A stretch of DNA of 64,000 bases, from contig JAJYSZ010000004.1 in assembly GCA_021793315.1 (NCBI GenBank), forward strand, positions 1-64,000, in the 5' to 3' direction. Source of the DNA: Bacillota bacterium (GTDB lineage Bacteria > Bacillota > Sulfobacillia > JAJZYS01 > JAJYTV01). The notes under the pieces were generated by a model that did not search any database, had not been told where the DNA came from, and was given only the letters and a program-made list of their open reading frames with translations. A program made the position numbers and the translations under genes. This document shows positions 33,767 through 42,611 of this stretch, one piece after another (positions within the stretch are counted from its first letter, which is position 1; every line of letters starts with the position of its first letter).

Positions 33767-34559
33767 GTTCTGAGACGGCCCGCCTGGAGGGGCCGGTCGG
33801 CGCCAGCTGCGGCGAACGCCCAGGGCCGCGCCGGGCAAGCAGCACAGGCCGGCCGTGGGCGGGCGCGTGATGCCCGCGATCTTGCGTCGGCTGGCTGGAT
33901 GCCTTCTGCAACCAGGGCGGATCGACGCGCTTCGGCGGGTAGAGGCCGAGCGCCTCGTAGGTCGGGCGGTGCACGACGCCGTCCACCCTGAGGCCATGAC
34001 GGGCCTGGAACCTCTCCACCGCCTGCGTCAGCTGGGATGTGTAGACTCCCGAGATCGGACCGGCGTAGTCGCCGGTGGCCAGAAGCGCCCGCTGGATGTC
34101 GCTCACTTCGCTGCCGCGGGAGCCTTCAGCGACGGCGCGCCGAGGCGGCGTTCCGACGATGTCGACGGGCGTGCCCTCCTCGACCCAGGCGTAGACCTGC
34201 TCGACGTCACGGTTGCGCATGCGCACGCAGCCGTGGGACGCGAAATGGCCGACCGAGCCGGGATTGTTGGTGCCGTGCACGCCGTAGATGCCGTAGGGGA
34301 TCGAGAGGCGCATCCAGCGGGTGCCGAACGCGCCGCCCCAGATGGCCTTCTCCGCGATCTGCCAGCTGCCGAGCGGCGTCGGCGTGGATGACTTGCCGAC
34401 GGCGACCGGGAACGTGCGGTAAAGCTTCTGGTTCGCGTAAACGCTCAAGGTGCGGTTGTCTGTGTCGATCACGAGGCGTACGGGCTCTTTCGGACGCGGA
34501 TCGGCGGGCAGGCTCAGGATCGCGGCCGGCGGTGGCACAAGTGCTAGGCAGGGCAGCAA
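33756..34559 (-). CDS. L,D-transpeptidase (YkuD) with PG_binding_1 domain
   Basis: YGVHGTNNPGSVGHFASHGCVRMRNRDVE; SEVSDIQRALLATGDYAGPISGVYTSQLTQAVERFQ. Confidence 0.9.
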   Translation of the reverse strand: MLPCLALVPPPAAILSLPADPRPKEPVRLVIDTDNRTLSVYANQKLYRTFPVAVGKSSTPTPLGSWQIAEKAIWGGAFGTRWMRLSIPYGIYGVHGTNNPGSVGHFASHGCVRMRNRDVEQVYAWVEEGTPVDIVGTPPRRAVAEGSRGSEVSDIQRALLATGDYAGPISGVYTSQLTQAVERFQARHGLRVDGVVHRPTYEALGLYPPKRVDPPWLQKASSQPTQDRGHHAPAHGRPVLLARRGPGRSPQLAPTGPSRRAVSEPSG

Positions 34560-34690
34560 GGCTAGTCCTCCTGACGTACATCATCCCCGCTAGCGTGTGC
34601 GTCAGGTCAGGCTCCTAAGCCGAGGCGCAACCGGGACTTGGCCGCTCTGGCATGGTGCTTGGGAACCGGCGTGCCGACAGGACCGTGGAA

Positions 34691-34919
34691 GACGACCTCG
34701 CTCTGCCATGTCCGCGTGGGCAGGCCTCCTTCGGCGAAGAGACCGCGCTCCTCTCGTGGGATTGCGTCCGCATGAGCCCCGCCCGGGATGCCGTGCAGGC
34801 CGATCGCTGCCAGGCTCCGGTGGACGCGCACCGCACCGATTGCGCGCTCGAGCAGCAGGGACAGGGTGTGCCGTTGTCGGGGCAGCGCACCGAAACGCGG
34901 CACGATCGCCGAAGCCGAA
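34691..34919. repeat. direct repeat, left copy
   Basis: About 0.23 kb near-identical (with small indels) to 36539-36778, same orientation. Confidence 0.85.
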
Positions 34920-34961
34920 CGCTCTGTTCAAGGTTTTTGTGGGCAAGTACATAAGATTGGC

Positions 34962-34984
34962 GGCAACGCCGACACGGCGTTGCC
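34962..34984 (-). terminator. hairpin downstream of the lipoprotein gene
   Basis: ggcaacgcc-gacac-ggcgttgcc perfect stem, just after the stop at 35005 on the minus strand; no strong T-run. Confidence 0.45.
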
Positions 34985-35004
34985 GTATCGTAGTGTGGTC
35001 AGGA

Positions 35005-36003
35005 TCAGGGACCAGTCCCTTCGCTTTGGATCTTCCACATCGACGCCCCCGGAGGGCGAGCCATCACGTAGAACATGTACTGAAGCCCGTTGCCCGCGAG
35101 GGTCTTGGGCGGGAAGTTGCGCCAGTGCGGCCACAGCGCCACGCCGAACTCCTGCTGCGTTTGCGGGTCCGGAGGGGTCACGCCGGGAAACTGGCTGATT
35201 CCCATGGGAACCAAGGCGAGCAGAGGATCCGGACTCGTGGTCTGCTGGGGCTGCTCGTAGTAGGTGGCGAGCAGCTGAGCTCTCTGAGCGTCCGACAGCG
35301 ACTGGTCGTTCATCACTGCGAACATGTTCTCCAGGGCCCGCTCCGCTGTAAAACTGCTGTTGTTTGGAACTGCGTGAGGAGAGTAGTAGCCTTTCTGGAT
35401 CAACCATGACAGGAAGTCGGTTCCCGCGAGACTTTGAAAGGTTTCGTCCCTGGCGGAAACGAGAAACTCAGGCTGCGCTGTGTACCCGCTTTGTTGGCCC
35501 CACATACCTGCTACCTGATCGTTTTTCTCAAGGCATACATAGCCAGCCATGCCTTGCCGCCCACCAGAAAGGTCGACCTCTGTGACTGTGGTGCCCAGAT
35601 ACCCGGTGAGCGGATATCCTACGGCGGATGACAGGAAGTTCTCGTAGGCCGCCTGCAATGGAGACATGTATGCTCTTTGAGCTGAAGCCACCCCCTGCAC
35701 CTCGGGTCCCCCTGTGAGCATTGGGGAGAGACGGACCTTCCTCCATGAGGGGGCGCTTCCACTGACGGACTCTGGTAACGAAAGACTCTGCTCAGGTACG
35801 CCCACAGCTTTTAGCGCTAGCGCACAAGCCTTGGATGCCTGATCTGGGAACGCCGACGTTGCGGTCGTTTGCTGTTCAGTAGGTGTGGAGACAGCCTTCG
35901 ATTTGATCACCTTCTTTGACGCCAAGCTATGACCGCATCCAGCATTGGCGATAGCGATTAGCGCCACGACAATGACTATTTTAGAACCTCTCACTTTCGT
36001 CAC
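35005..36003 (-). CDS. hypothetical lipoprotein, lower-GC cargo gene
   Basis: GTG start with GGAAGG; signal peptide and lipobox VALIAIANAGC; no known domain recognised. Confidence 0.65.
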   Translation of the reverse strand: MTKVRGSKIVIVVALIAIANAGCGHSLASKKVIKSKAVSTPTEQQTTATSAFPDQASKACALALKAVGVPEQSLSLPESVSGSAPSWRKVRLSPMLTGGPEVQGVASAQRAYMSPLQAAYENFLSSAVGYPLTGYLGTTVTEVDLSGGRQGMAGYVCLEKNDQVAGMWGQQSGYTAQPEFLVSARDETFQSLAGTDFLSWLIQKGYYSPHAVPNNSSFTAERALENMFAVMNDQSLSDAQRAQLLATYYEQPQQTTSPDPLLALVPMGISQFPGVTPPDPQTQQEFGVALWPHWRNFPPKTLAGNGLQYMFYVMARPPGASMWKIQSEGTGP

Positions 36004-36038
36004 ATCACCTTCCATTTCCAGCATACTCCATTTATTTA

Positions 36039-36060
36039 GGGGCTCAAGTCTAAAGTAGCC
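36039..36060. repeat. possible terminal inverted repeat end of the IS remnant
   Basis: ggggctcaagtctaaagtagcc at the 3' side of the transposase remnant; no partner end found. Confidence 0.3.
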
Positions 36061-36149
36061 TGTTCGTTGTAGTGAACACCGTGGGCAGGTGGCTGTGATC
36101 CACAAGACGGTTCGCAACCGCCGAACGCGGCAGCATCCCATGGAATCTT

Positions 36150-36535
36150 GCCGCTGGAACCAGACCAGGTAGTTCGGCAGGTACTTGGTGCTCACGCCGT
36201 CGAAGGGGTTGATCCAGCGCTTTAAACGGCTGTGGTAGGCGTTCACGTTCTTGAGGTGGTAGAGACCGTACTTCTTCGCTCCCCGCGTGGCGTTCAGGAC
36301 CTGCAGCGGGATCTGCTTCGTGCTTGCGTACTTGCGGTAGCCCGCTGCCGCATCGCTGCAGAGTACGCAGTCATGCAGGACGCCGTCCAGGACGGTCTCG
36401 ATCTGCTGCGCTGTCACGTGCCTGCGACCTCTGACTCTGAAACTGTGGCTGCTTGCCGGTCGCGCGCGACGAGGACGCAGACCTGGTGGTGGCTGATGCC
36501 TCGGAGCGGTGCCGAAGCACCCCTGCGGCGGGGTT
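36150..36535 (-). pseudogene. IS1595-family (ISXO2-like) transposase remnant, 5'-truncated and frameshifted
   Basis: HLKNVNAYHSRLKRWINPFDGVSTKYLPNYLVWFQ in one frame, RRRGASAPLRGISHHQVCVLVARDRQ in another. Confidence 0.75.
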
Positions 36536-36538
36536 GGC

Positions 36539-36778
36539 GACGACTTCGCTCTGCCATGCGAGATTGCCCGCGTGGGCAGGCCTCCTTCGGCGAAGAGACC
36601 GCGCTCCTCTCGTGGGATTGCGTCCGCACCGCCCGGGATGCCGTGCAGGCCGATCGCTGCCAGGCTCCGGTGGACGCGCACCGCACCGATTGCGCGCTCG
36701 AGCAGCGGAGCCAGGCTCCCCCCAGTGTGCCGTTGCCGGGGCAGCGCACCGAAACGAGGCACGGTCGCCGAAGCCGAA
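36539..36778. repeat. direct repeat, right copy
   Basis: See 34691-34919. Confidence 0.85.
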
Positions 36779-36813
36779 AGCGAGCAGGAGATTGTCGTGG
36801 AAGCTCCCGCCCG

Positions 36814-39087
36814 CTAGGGTGTCAGCCTCCGGACCGCCTGCGCCAGTTCAAGGTCTGCCGCGCTGCCGATGCGTGCGAATACGGCCGGCTGACCGAGCGG
36901 CGCCAACACCCGCCTGAATGTTCCGCGCGACAGCCGGTAGGTTTGGTTCGTCCAGATCTCCCGCCAGTCACCCTCGGGCAGGTAGGCCTGCACCGCGCGC
37001 ACGCCTGGCGCATAGACGGGCACGACGAGCACGTCCTGCCCCAGCATGAACTCGCTGCTGCCCAACCGGTAGGTCTGCGCGTCATGCGGATAGTTGAAGA
37101 AGACGGGCCGGTCGAGCGGCGCATCAGTCCGCTGCGCCACCCGCATCAACTGCACGCGGTACGGCGCGAGCGCGGTGTAGATGTCCGTCATGCGCCTGAG
37201 TTCGCGCATGACGGCGGGCGAGCTCCAGGCCTGGGTGTTCTTCGCCGGCAGGTTGCCTTCGTGGCTCCGCATGAGGCTTGTGAAGGCGTCCACCTCTGCC
37301 CAGCGCATCAGGAGTTCAGGGGTGCGCTCGTAGTGCAGCGGGAACTGGACGAACGAGGTGTAGCCGCCGAGATCGCCGTAGGCCGTCGGAAAGCCGGAGA
37401 GTCCGGCGCTGAGGAGTGCGGTGACGGAGGATTCGAGGCCGTTCTCGCCGCCCCAGCTCTCGAGCTGGTCGCCGAGCCAGATGGACGGCAGATGCTTCTG
37501 GCTGCCGGAGAAGGCGGAACGCAGGAAGACGAGCGCCTTGCCTTCGAGTCCCGCGCTCTTCACGACGTCCTGGTTCAGCTTGGCCCAGAGCACGGGGTAG
37601 AGGTTGTGCGCCGCGGCCCCGGCGATACCGTTCGCTGTTCTGGCCCCGATCGGCAGCTCCTCGCCGAAGTCGGCCATCCAGCCGTCGAAGCCGCTACCGA
37701 CGAGTTCGCGCTGCATGATGCCCTCGAGCCAGGCGGCAGCTTTCGGATTGCCAAGGTCCACGAGATAGGCGGTGTTGCCCGGGTACTGGAACGCGTAGGG
37801 AACGCCCTGGGCGGTCTCCACAAGGTAGCCCTTGGCCTTCGCGACCAGGTAGAGGTTCTGCGGGCCCATCGGCTTGCCGGTGTTGGTCAGGAACGGATTG
37901 ATGTAGCCGAGCAGCTTGATGCCGTGCCGGTGCAGGAAGCTGAGCAGTTCCTGCCAGTGGGGATAATGGGACCGGTCGAGCTGCCAGTTCCATACGACCT
38001 GGTCACCGAAGCTCGTGCGATGAAGGCCCGTCCAGTCCTGGATCCAGAGGCCCTTTACCGGAACACCGTGGACCAGAAGCGTCTTGAGATCCGCGAGCAC
38101 CGCCTGGGTGCCGCCCTCCGCCCCGACAATCAGGCCCCTCTGTGTCCAGGCGGGCAAGGGCTGCATCTGGCCCGATGCTCTGCCGTAAGCCCGCAGGAGC
38201 TTGGCCGGCGAAGAGCCCTGGAAGATGAGGCCGTGGGCCGATGACCCGTCGACCTCCAGTTGGCCGAGGTCAGGGTCGGTGAAGTTGAAGGCCTGATAGC
38301 CGGGATTTTCGCTGTAAAGCGCCTGCATGTCGCTCGTGAGGAAGAACGGCACGGGAGCGTACGTGTTGTAGTAGTGTCCGCCGGCGCCGCCGTCGACGAC
38401 GTCCGCGAGCATGGTGAGAGGCTGCCTGCCCCGGCCGTAGCCGTGCTCCTCCGGCAGCATCGGCACCACTTCGCCCTGCATGTCGAGCAGACTGAACTGC
38501 ACGCCGAAGCCGAAGTAGCCCTCGCCCGGCTGCGAGCGCCAGCTGAGGTAGACCCGTGTGGCGGGGTGGCCCACCTGGATGCGGTAGGCGAGTGCATCCT
38601 GCCCGGTCGCTTCCAGCCGAAGCTCGTACGGGATGCTCCTGCCGAAGGAGGCGAGCAGCCGCCCGCGGATGAGGACGGCGCCGTGCGATGCGCCGACCGA
38701 CGTGACGGTCTGTCTCGCGTAGCGGAGCGTGGTCCAACGCTGGAGGTCGAAGTAGCCGAGGTGCTCAGGGGCCGACATGCCACCGGCGGATGCGGAAACG
38801 AACGCGGTGTGGATCGGCGTGGCGAAGAGCGGGTGCCGGGCTTCCCCTGTGCCGAGCACGGTGAGCTCGCCGGCCTGGCCGTCCCAGCGCACCTGGAAGG
38901 TACCGGTGCGGAGCACGAGCGTGCGGTCGAGCGAATGCGGCACGATCAGGGCGCCGGCGACCGGAGCGTCGGCTCCCCAGCGGGAGGCTGAGAGCCAGAC
39001 GGCTGGGACCAAGGCCAAAAGCAGCAGGACCGCAAGGGCGGCCAGAGGTGCCAGGGTCATGGTGCGTCTCTCATACCGGCGAGACAC
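36814..39087 (-). CDS. glycoside hydrolase family 31 (YihQ-like clade), membrane-anchored or secreted
   Basis: GLWIQDWTGLHRTSFGDQVVWNW, WMADFGEELP, FLRSAFSGSQKHLPSIWLGDQ, MRSHEGN; N-terminal TM. Confidence 0.85.
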   Translation of the reverse strand: MSRRYERRTMTLAPLAALAVLLLLALVPAVWLSASRWGADAPVAGALIVPHSLDRTLVLRTGTFQVRWDGQAGELTVLGTGEARHPLFATPIHTAFVSASAGGMSAPEHLGYFDLQRWTTLRYARQTVTSVGASHGAVLIRGRLLASFGRSIPYELRLEATGQDALAYRIQVGHPATRVYLSWRSQPGEGYFGFGVQFSLLDMQGEVVPMLPEEHGYGRGRQPLTMLADVVDGGAGGHYYNTYAPVPFFLTSDMQALYSENPGYQAFNFTDPDLGQLEVDGSSAHGLIFQGSSPAKLLRAYGRASGQMQPLPAWTQRGLIVGAEGGTQAVLADLKTLLVHGVPVKGLWIQDWTGLHRTSFGDQVVWNWQLDRSHYPHWQELLSFLHRHGIKLLGYINPFLTNTGKPMGPQNLYLVAKAKGYLVETAQGVPYAFQYPGNTAYLVDLGNPKAAAWLEGIMQRELVGSGFDGWMADFGEELPIGARTANGIAGAAAHNLYPVLWAKLNQDVVKSAGLEGKALVFLRSAFSGSQKHLPSIWLGDQLESWGGENGLESSVTALLSAGLSGFPTAYGDLGGYTSFVQFPLHYERTPELLMRWAEVDAFTSLMRSHEGNLPAKNTQAWSSPAVMRELRRMTDIYTALAPYRVQLMRVAQRTDAPLDRPVFFNYPHDAQTYRLGSSEFMLGQDVLVVPVYAPGVRAVQAYLPEGDWREIWTNQTYRLSRGTFRRVLAPLGQPAVFARIGSAADLELAQAVRRLTP

Positions 39088-39153
39088 GATCAGTCCTCTT
39101 TTCCTGCGATCATCCCGCCGACCAGGGGAGTGCAGACGCCCGCGACGGGTCCC

Positions 39154-39633
39154 TTACAGAGGTCTCGTCCACCATTCGCTGGCCACTGTGAAGGATTCGC
39201 TCCGCAGCATGCTCCGCTTCGGCTCGTCCTGCTGCGCGCAGACGGCCACCAGCTGCGCGGCGCCAAAAGCCTCCTTGGCCATGCGCGAGGCCTGGGCGAT
39301 CAGCGACCGGCCGAGCGTGTCCCAGGCGGCAGGGTCGGCCAGCCAATAGTCGTCGATGACGCAGGTCGGGCCGCCGGGGGCGTAGACGGACGGCGATGGC
39401 CGGACCCTCGCGATCAGGGCGCCAGCCAGGCCGCCGTCGTCCGCCTCCGCGGCCAGGGCGATGGTGTCGGGGCGCGCGAGCACGTCCCGCAGGTAGGGAG
39501 CCTGCTGCGCGACGGCATCAGCAGCCACGCGCCAGAAGGTCGGCTGATAAGTGGCGTACTGCAGGCGCTTCAGCTGAATCAGTTCCGCGATGGCCGTGGC
39601 GTCGTCGGCAGTCGCCTTGCGCACTTTCGGCAT
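39154..39633 (-). CDS. GNAT-like N-acetyltransferase
   Basis: RKATADDATAIAELIQLKRLQ...VIDDYWLADPAAWDTLGRSLIAQASRMAKEAFGAAQLVAVC; RBS GGGAGGAG. Confidence 0.65.
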   Translation of the reverse strand: MPKVRKATADDATAIAELIQLKRLQYATYQPTFWRVAADAVAQQAPYLRDVLARPDTIALAAEADDGGLAGALIARVRPSPSVYAPGGPTCVIDDYWLADPAAWDTLGRSLIAQASRMAKEAFGAAQLVAVCAQQDEPKRSMLRSESFTVASEWWTRPL

Positions 39634-39818
39634 GTGCCCGCTCCTCCCGAGACCGTACGGAATGAGAAGTTTCTGGCGTCGTGCCCAGGTTCCTTCCGGC
39701 GGGCGGCCAGCCGTCTGCGGCCGGCAGGACATGCTAGCCGAGGGGGATTCGTACGCATCTGCTCTGGCCTCTTGCGGTCTGGTTCCTGCTGCCTTCACCG
39801 CGTCCCGCCCCTGCCGAC

Positions 39819-40382
39819 GTGCTCACGCACGTCGCGACGAGGCGGCCTGTCATCGCCATCACCATCAACGATGGCCCGGAGGGCCGCATCGTGCCTGCCA
39901 TGCTTCAGCTCCTGCGCAGCCATGGGGCCCGGGCCACCTTCTTTGTCAGCGGCCAGGCGATCGCCGATGATCCGCAGATGCTGCTTGAGATCCAGGACGC
40001 GCGCTGCGAGGTTGGAAACCACGCGTATCACCACAAGAGACTTGAGGGACTGTCCGAGCGGCAGGTGCGGCGGGAGGTGTCCTCGACAGCCCAGCTCGTC
40101 GAGGATGCGCTCGGCGCGGGGCCACGCTATCTGCGCCCGCCCTACGGCCAGTTCGACCGCACCCTGCAGCGGGTGGCGCAGGCCGAGGGAGAGCGCCTGG
40201 TGCTCTGGAACGTCGGCGGTACGGACGAAACGGTGCACGTCTGGCCGAGTACGTTGCGTTCCGGGGACATCATCGCACTGCGTGACGACGCGGAAGGTCT
40301 GAGGCGGCTGCGGCAGGCGCTCGCCATGGCTGAGCAGCTGAAGCTCCAGCCCGTGATCCTGAGTGCCCTGATCGGCAGCTGA
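39819..40382 (+). CDS. polysaccharide deacetylase-like (NodB fold) protein with degenerate active site
   Basis: ITINDGPEGRIVPAML, GNHAYHHKRL, YLRPPYGQFD; the signal-peptide-like frame extends upstream to 39738 without a canonical start. Confidence 0.7.
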   Translation: MLTHVATRRPVIAITINDGPEGRIVPAMLQLLRSHGARATFFVSGQAIADDPQMLLEIQDARCEVGNHAYHHKRLEGLSERQVRREVSSTAQLVEDALGAGPRYLRPPYGQFDRTLQRVAQAEGERLVLWNVGGTDETVHVWPSTLRSGDIIALRDDAEGLRRLRQALAMAEQLKLQPVILSALIGS

Positions 40383-40421
40383 CATCCAAGCCAAGGCCCC
40401 TGCTTGCCAACCAGCGGTACA

Positions 40422-41567
40422 ATGGTGGCAACCGAGCCCTTGGGGGAGTACTGGGACTTGGCACGCAGCTTCTTTGCGCGGCACTGGCGCCATGCGGCGC
40501 TACTGTTCGCGTTTATCCTTACAGGCCTCGGCATCTTCTCGGCGCCGCTGCGCAGCGCCCTTGGTCCGGCGTTGCCCTGGGTGCAGGCCCTGCACACGTA
40601 CGGAGGGCTCCTCTACGGAGCCGGACTCCTGGTGGCGTCGCTGCGTCTCTTCCCGTGGCCGCCGAAGGGCGGGACGGCAAGCCACCGCACGGCGTTCGCC
40701 CTCGTCGTGGTGCTGGTTCTGAGCGGGCTGGGACTGCTCTTCGGGCGAGGTGCGATCCCGGCGGTGGCCACGTGGGTCCACGCCTTGGCTGCCGCCGGCC
40801 TTGTGGTCTGGCTGATCGTGCACCTCGTCGACGAACGTCCGAAACGCTGGTTCCACCAGTATCGGGCGGACGGGACGGAGCGCCCCGGGATCTCGCGGCG
40901 CAATCTCCTGCGCTGGGGGTTCGGCGGCCTTCTCGCGCTGCCGGCCGCCTACTACCTGCCGGGCATGCTGCGCCTGGGCGTCGGCGCGGCCCTCGGCGGG
41001 GGACCTTCGGGACCCCTCAGCGAGAGTGGCGGCACCCTGCCCGGTTTCGTGCCGTACACCGTCACCGACGGCTACCCCGCCATCTCGCGGGCGGCCTACC
41101 GCCTGCGCATCGAAGGTCTCGCGGACGGCCCCAGGGCGTTCACCTACCCGGATCTCACGGCGATGCGCGCCGAGACCCGCCGCCTGGACTTCACCTGCGT
41201 CACGGGCTGGGCGGTGGATGGCGTGGCGTTCCGCGGCATCGATCTCCAGGACATGCTGCTCACGCTCGGGTGGCAGCCGGCACGCCAGCCGTGGGTGACC
41301 TTCAGGTCCGGCGACCGGGTCTACTGGGATGGCCTCGACGCGCGGCAGATCGCGCGCTACCGGCCACTGGTCGCGTGGGAGATCAATGGGCGGCCCCTGC
41401 CGCGGACCCAGGGAGCGCCGGTGCGCCTCGTGGTGCCGGGCATGTACGGGTACAAGTCCGTCAAGTGGCTGACCGGCATCGGCCTCGGCCAGGACGTGGT
41501 CATGGGCTATTGGGAGGACCGCGGCTACCCCGAGAACGCCTACATCGGCAGTTACCAGGGTCTCTGA
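40422..41567 (+). CDS. cytochrome-b561-like membrane domain fused to a sulfite-oxidase-family molybdopterin domain
   Basis: Four N-terminal TM helices with His; RLDFTCVTGWAVDGVAFRGIDLQDML; GMYGYKSVKWLTGIG. Confidence 0.85.
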   Translation: MVATEPLGEYWDLARSFFARHWRHAALLFAFILTGLGIFSAPLRSALGPALPWVQALHTYGGLLYGAGLLVASLRLFPWPPKGGTASHRTAFALVVVLVLSGLGLLFGRGAIPAVATWVHALAAAGLVVWLIVHLVDERPKRWFHQYRADGTERPGISRRNLLRWGFGGLLALPAAYYLPGMLRLGVGAALGGGPSGPLSESGGTLPGFVPYTVTDGYPAISRAAYRLRIEGLADGPRAFTYPDLTAMRAETRRLDFTCVTGWAVDGVAFRGIDLQDMLLTLGWQPARQPWVTFRSGDRVYWDGLDARQIARYRPLVAWEINGRPLPRTQGAPVRLVVPGMYGYKSVKWLTGIGLGQDVVMGYWEDRGYPENAYIGSYQGL

Positions 41568-41608
41568 GCGCGCGGGCTGGCGGCGGCAAGCAGGGCAGAC
41601 TTCTCAGT

Positions 41609-41682
41609 ATGCAACCCAAACCACCCGTCTTGGGGCAGAAAGCTTTTCCACCAAGGCGGCGACGTTTATACTATGGTTGCAT
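41609..41682 (+). promoter_or_regulatory. putative rocF promoter/operator region
   Basis: Inverted half-sites ATGCAACC (41609-41616) and GGTTGCAT (41675-41682) around a TATACT -10-like element (41667-41672). Confidence 0.35.
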
Positions 41683-41714
41683 AAACCAGCCTGGTGCAGG
41701 AAGGATCTTGACTT

Positions 41715-42611
41715 GTGGACCGTCCCATCGCAGTCGTCGGCGTGCCGATGGATCTCGGTGCCGGCCGGCGCGGCGTCGACATGGGCCCGTCGGCGATCCG
41801 CTACGCGGGGCTCAAGCAGCGCCTGGAAGAGATCGGACGCACCGTGCGGGACCTTGGCGACATGAAGGTGCCCCTGCCTGAGGAAAGCCACATCGGGAAC
41901 CCGAAGCTCAAGTACCTTGAGGAGATCGTCGAGAGCTGCCAGCGTCTCGGCGAGGTCGTGGACGGCATCATCGAACGTCAGGAGTTTCCCCTCGTGCTCG
42001 GCGGCGACCACGCCATCGCGATCGGCACGATCGCCGGAGTGGCGCGGGCCGAGTCGGACGCGGCCGTCCTCTGGTTCGACACGCACGGAGACTTCAACAC
42101 CGACGAGACCACCCCGTCGGGCAACATCCACGGCATGCCGCTGGCGGCGTCGGTCGGGCGCGGCAACCCGGCCCTGCTGGCGGCGCGGGCAGGTGCCCCG
42201 GCGATCCGCGAGGAGCGCGTCGTGGCGATCGGTATCCGCGAGCTCGACCCGCTCGAGCGCGAGGCGATGCGCAACTCGCGCATCCACGTCTACACCATGA
42301 GCGACATCGACAAGCTCGGCATGCGCGAGGTGATGCGGCGCTCGCTGAAGCACGTCGAAGGGGCTTCCGGCGTCCACGTGAGCTTCGACATGGATGTGAT
42401 GGACCCGGACAGCGCGCCGGGCGTCGGCACGCCGCACCAGGGGGGTATCACCTACCGCGAGGCGCATCTCGCGATGGAAATGCTCTACGATGCGGGCATC
42501 CTAAGGTCCATGGAGATCGTCGAGGTGAATCCGATCCTGGACATCCAGAACCGCACCGGTCGGCTCGCCGCCGAACTAGCGCTGTCCGCCCTCGGCCAGC
42601 GCATCCTTTGA
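41715..42611 (+). CDS. rocF: arginase
   Basis: VLGGDHAIAIG, WFDTHGDFNTDETTPSGNIHGMPLA, SFDMDVMDPDSAPGVGTPHQGG. Confidence 0.93.
   Translation: MDRPIAVVGVPMDLGAGRRGVDMGPSAIRYAGLKQRLEEIGRTVRDLGDMKVPLPEESHIGNPKLKYLEEIVESCQRLGEVVDGIIERQEFPLVLGGDHAIAIGTIAGVARAESDAAVLWFDTHGDFNTDETTPSGNIHGMPLAASVGRGNPALLAARAGAPAIREERVVAIGIRELDPLEREAMRNSRIHVYTMSDIDKLGMREVMRRSLKHVEGASGVHVSFDMDVMDPDSAPGVGTPHQGGITYREAHLAMEMLYDAGILRSMEIVEVNPILDIQNRTGRLAAELALSALGQRIL

Noticed and set aside
35005-36762. 585-aa continuous minus-strand ORF treated as one protein
   Set aside because: It strings together the repeat, an internal fragment of a transposase and an independent lipoprotein with its own start and signal peptide.
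36232-38244. 670-aa plus-strand ORF
   Set aside because: Antisense to GH31 and the transposase remnant; no recognisable protein features.
40422-41567. Cytochrome-b-like/molybdopterin fusion as a novel architecture
   Set aside because: This membrane plus sulfite-oxidase-fold fusion is, to my knowledge, already widespread in Gram-positive bacteria.
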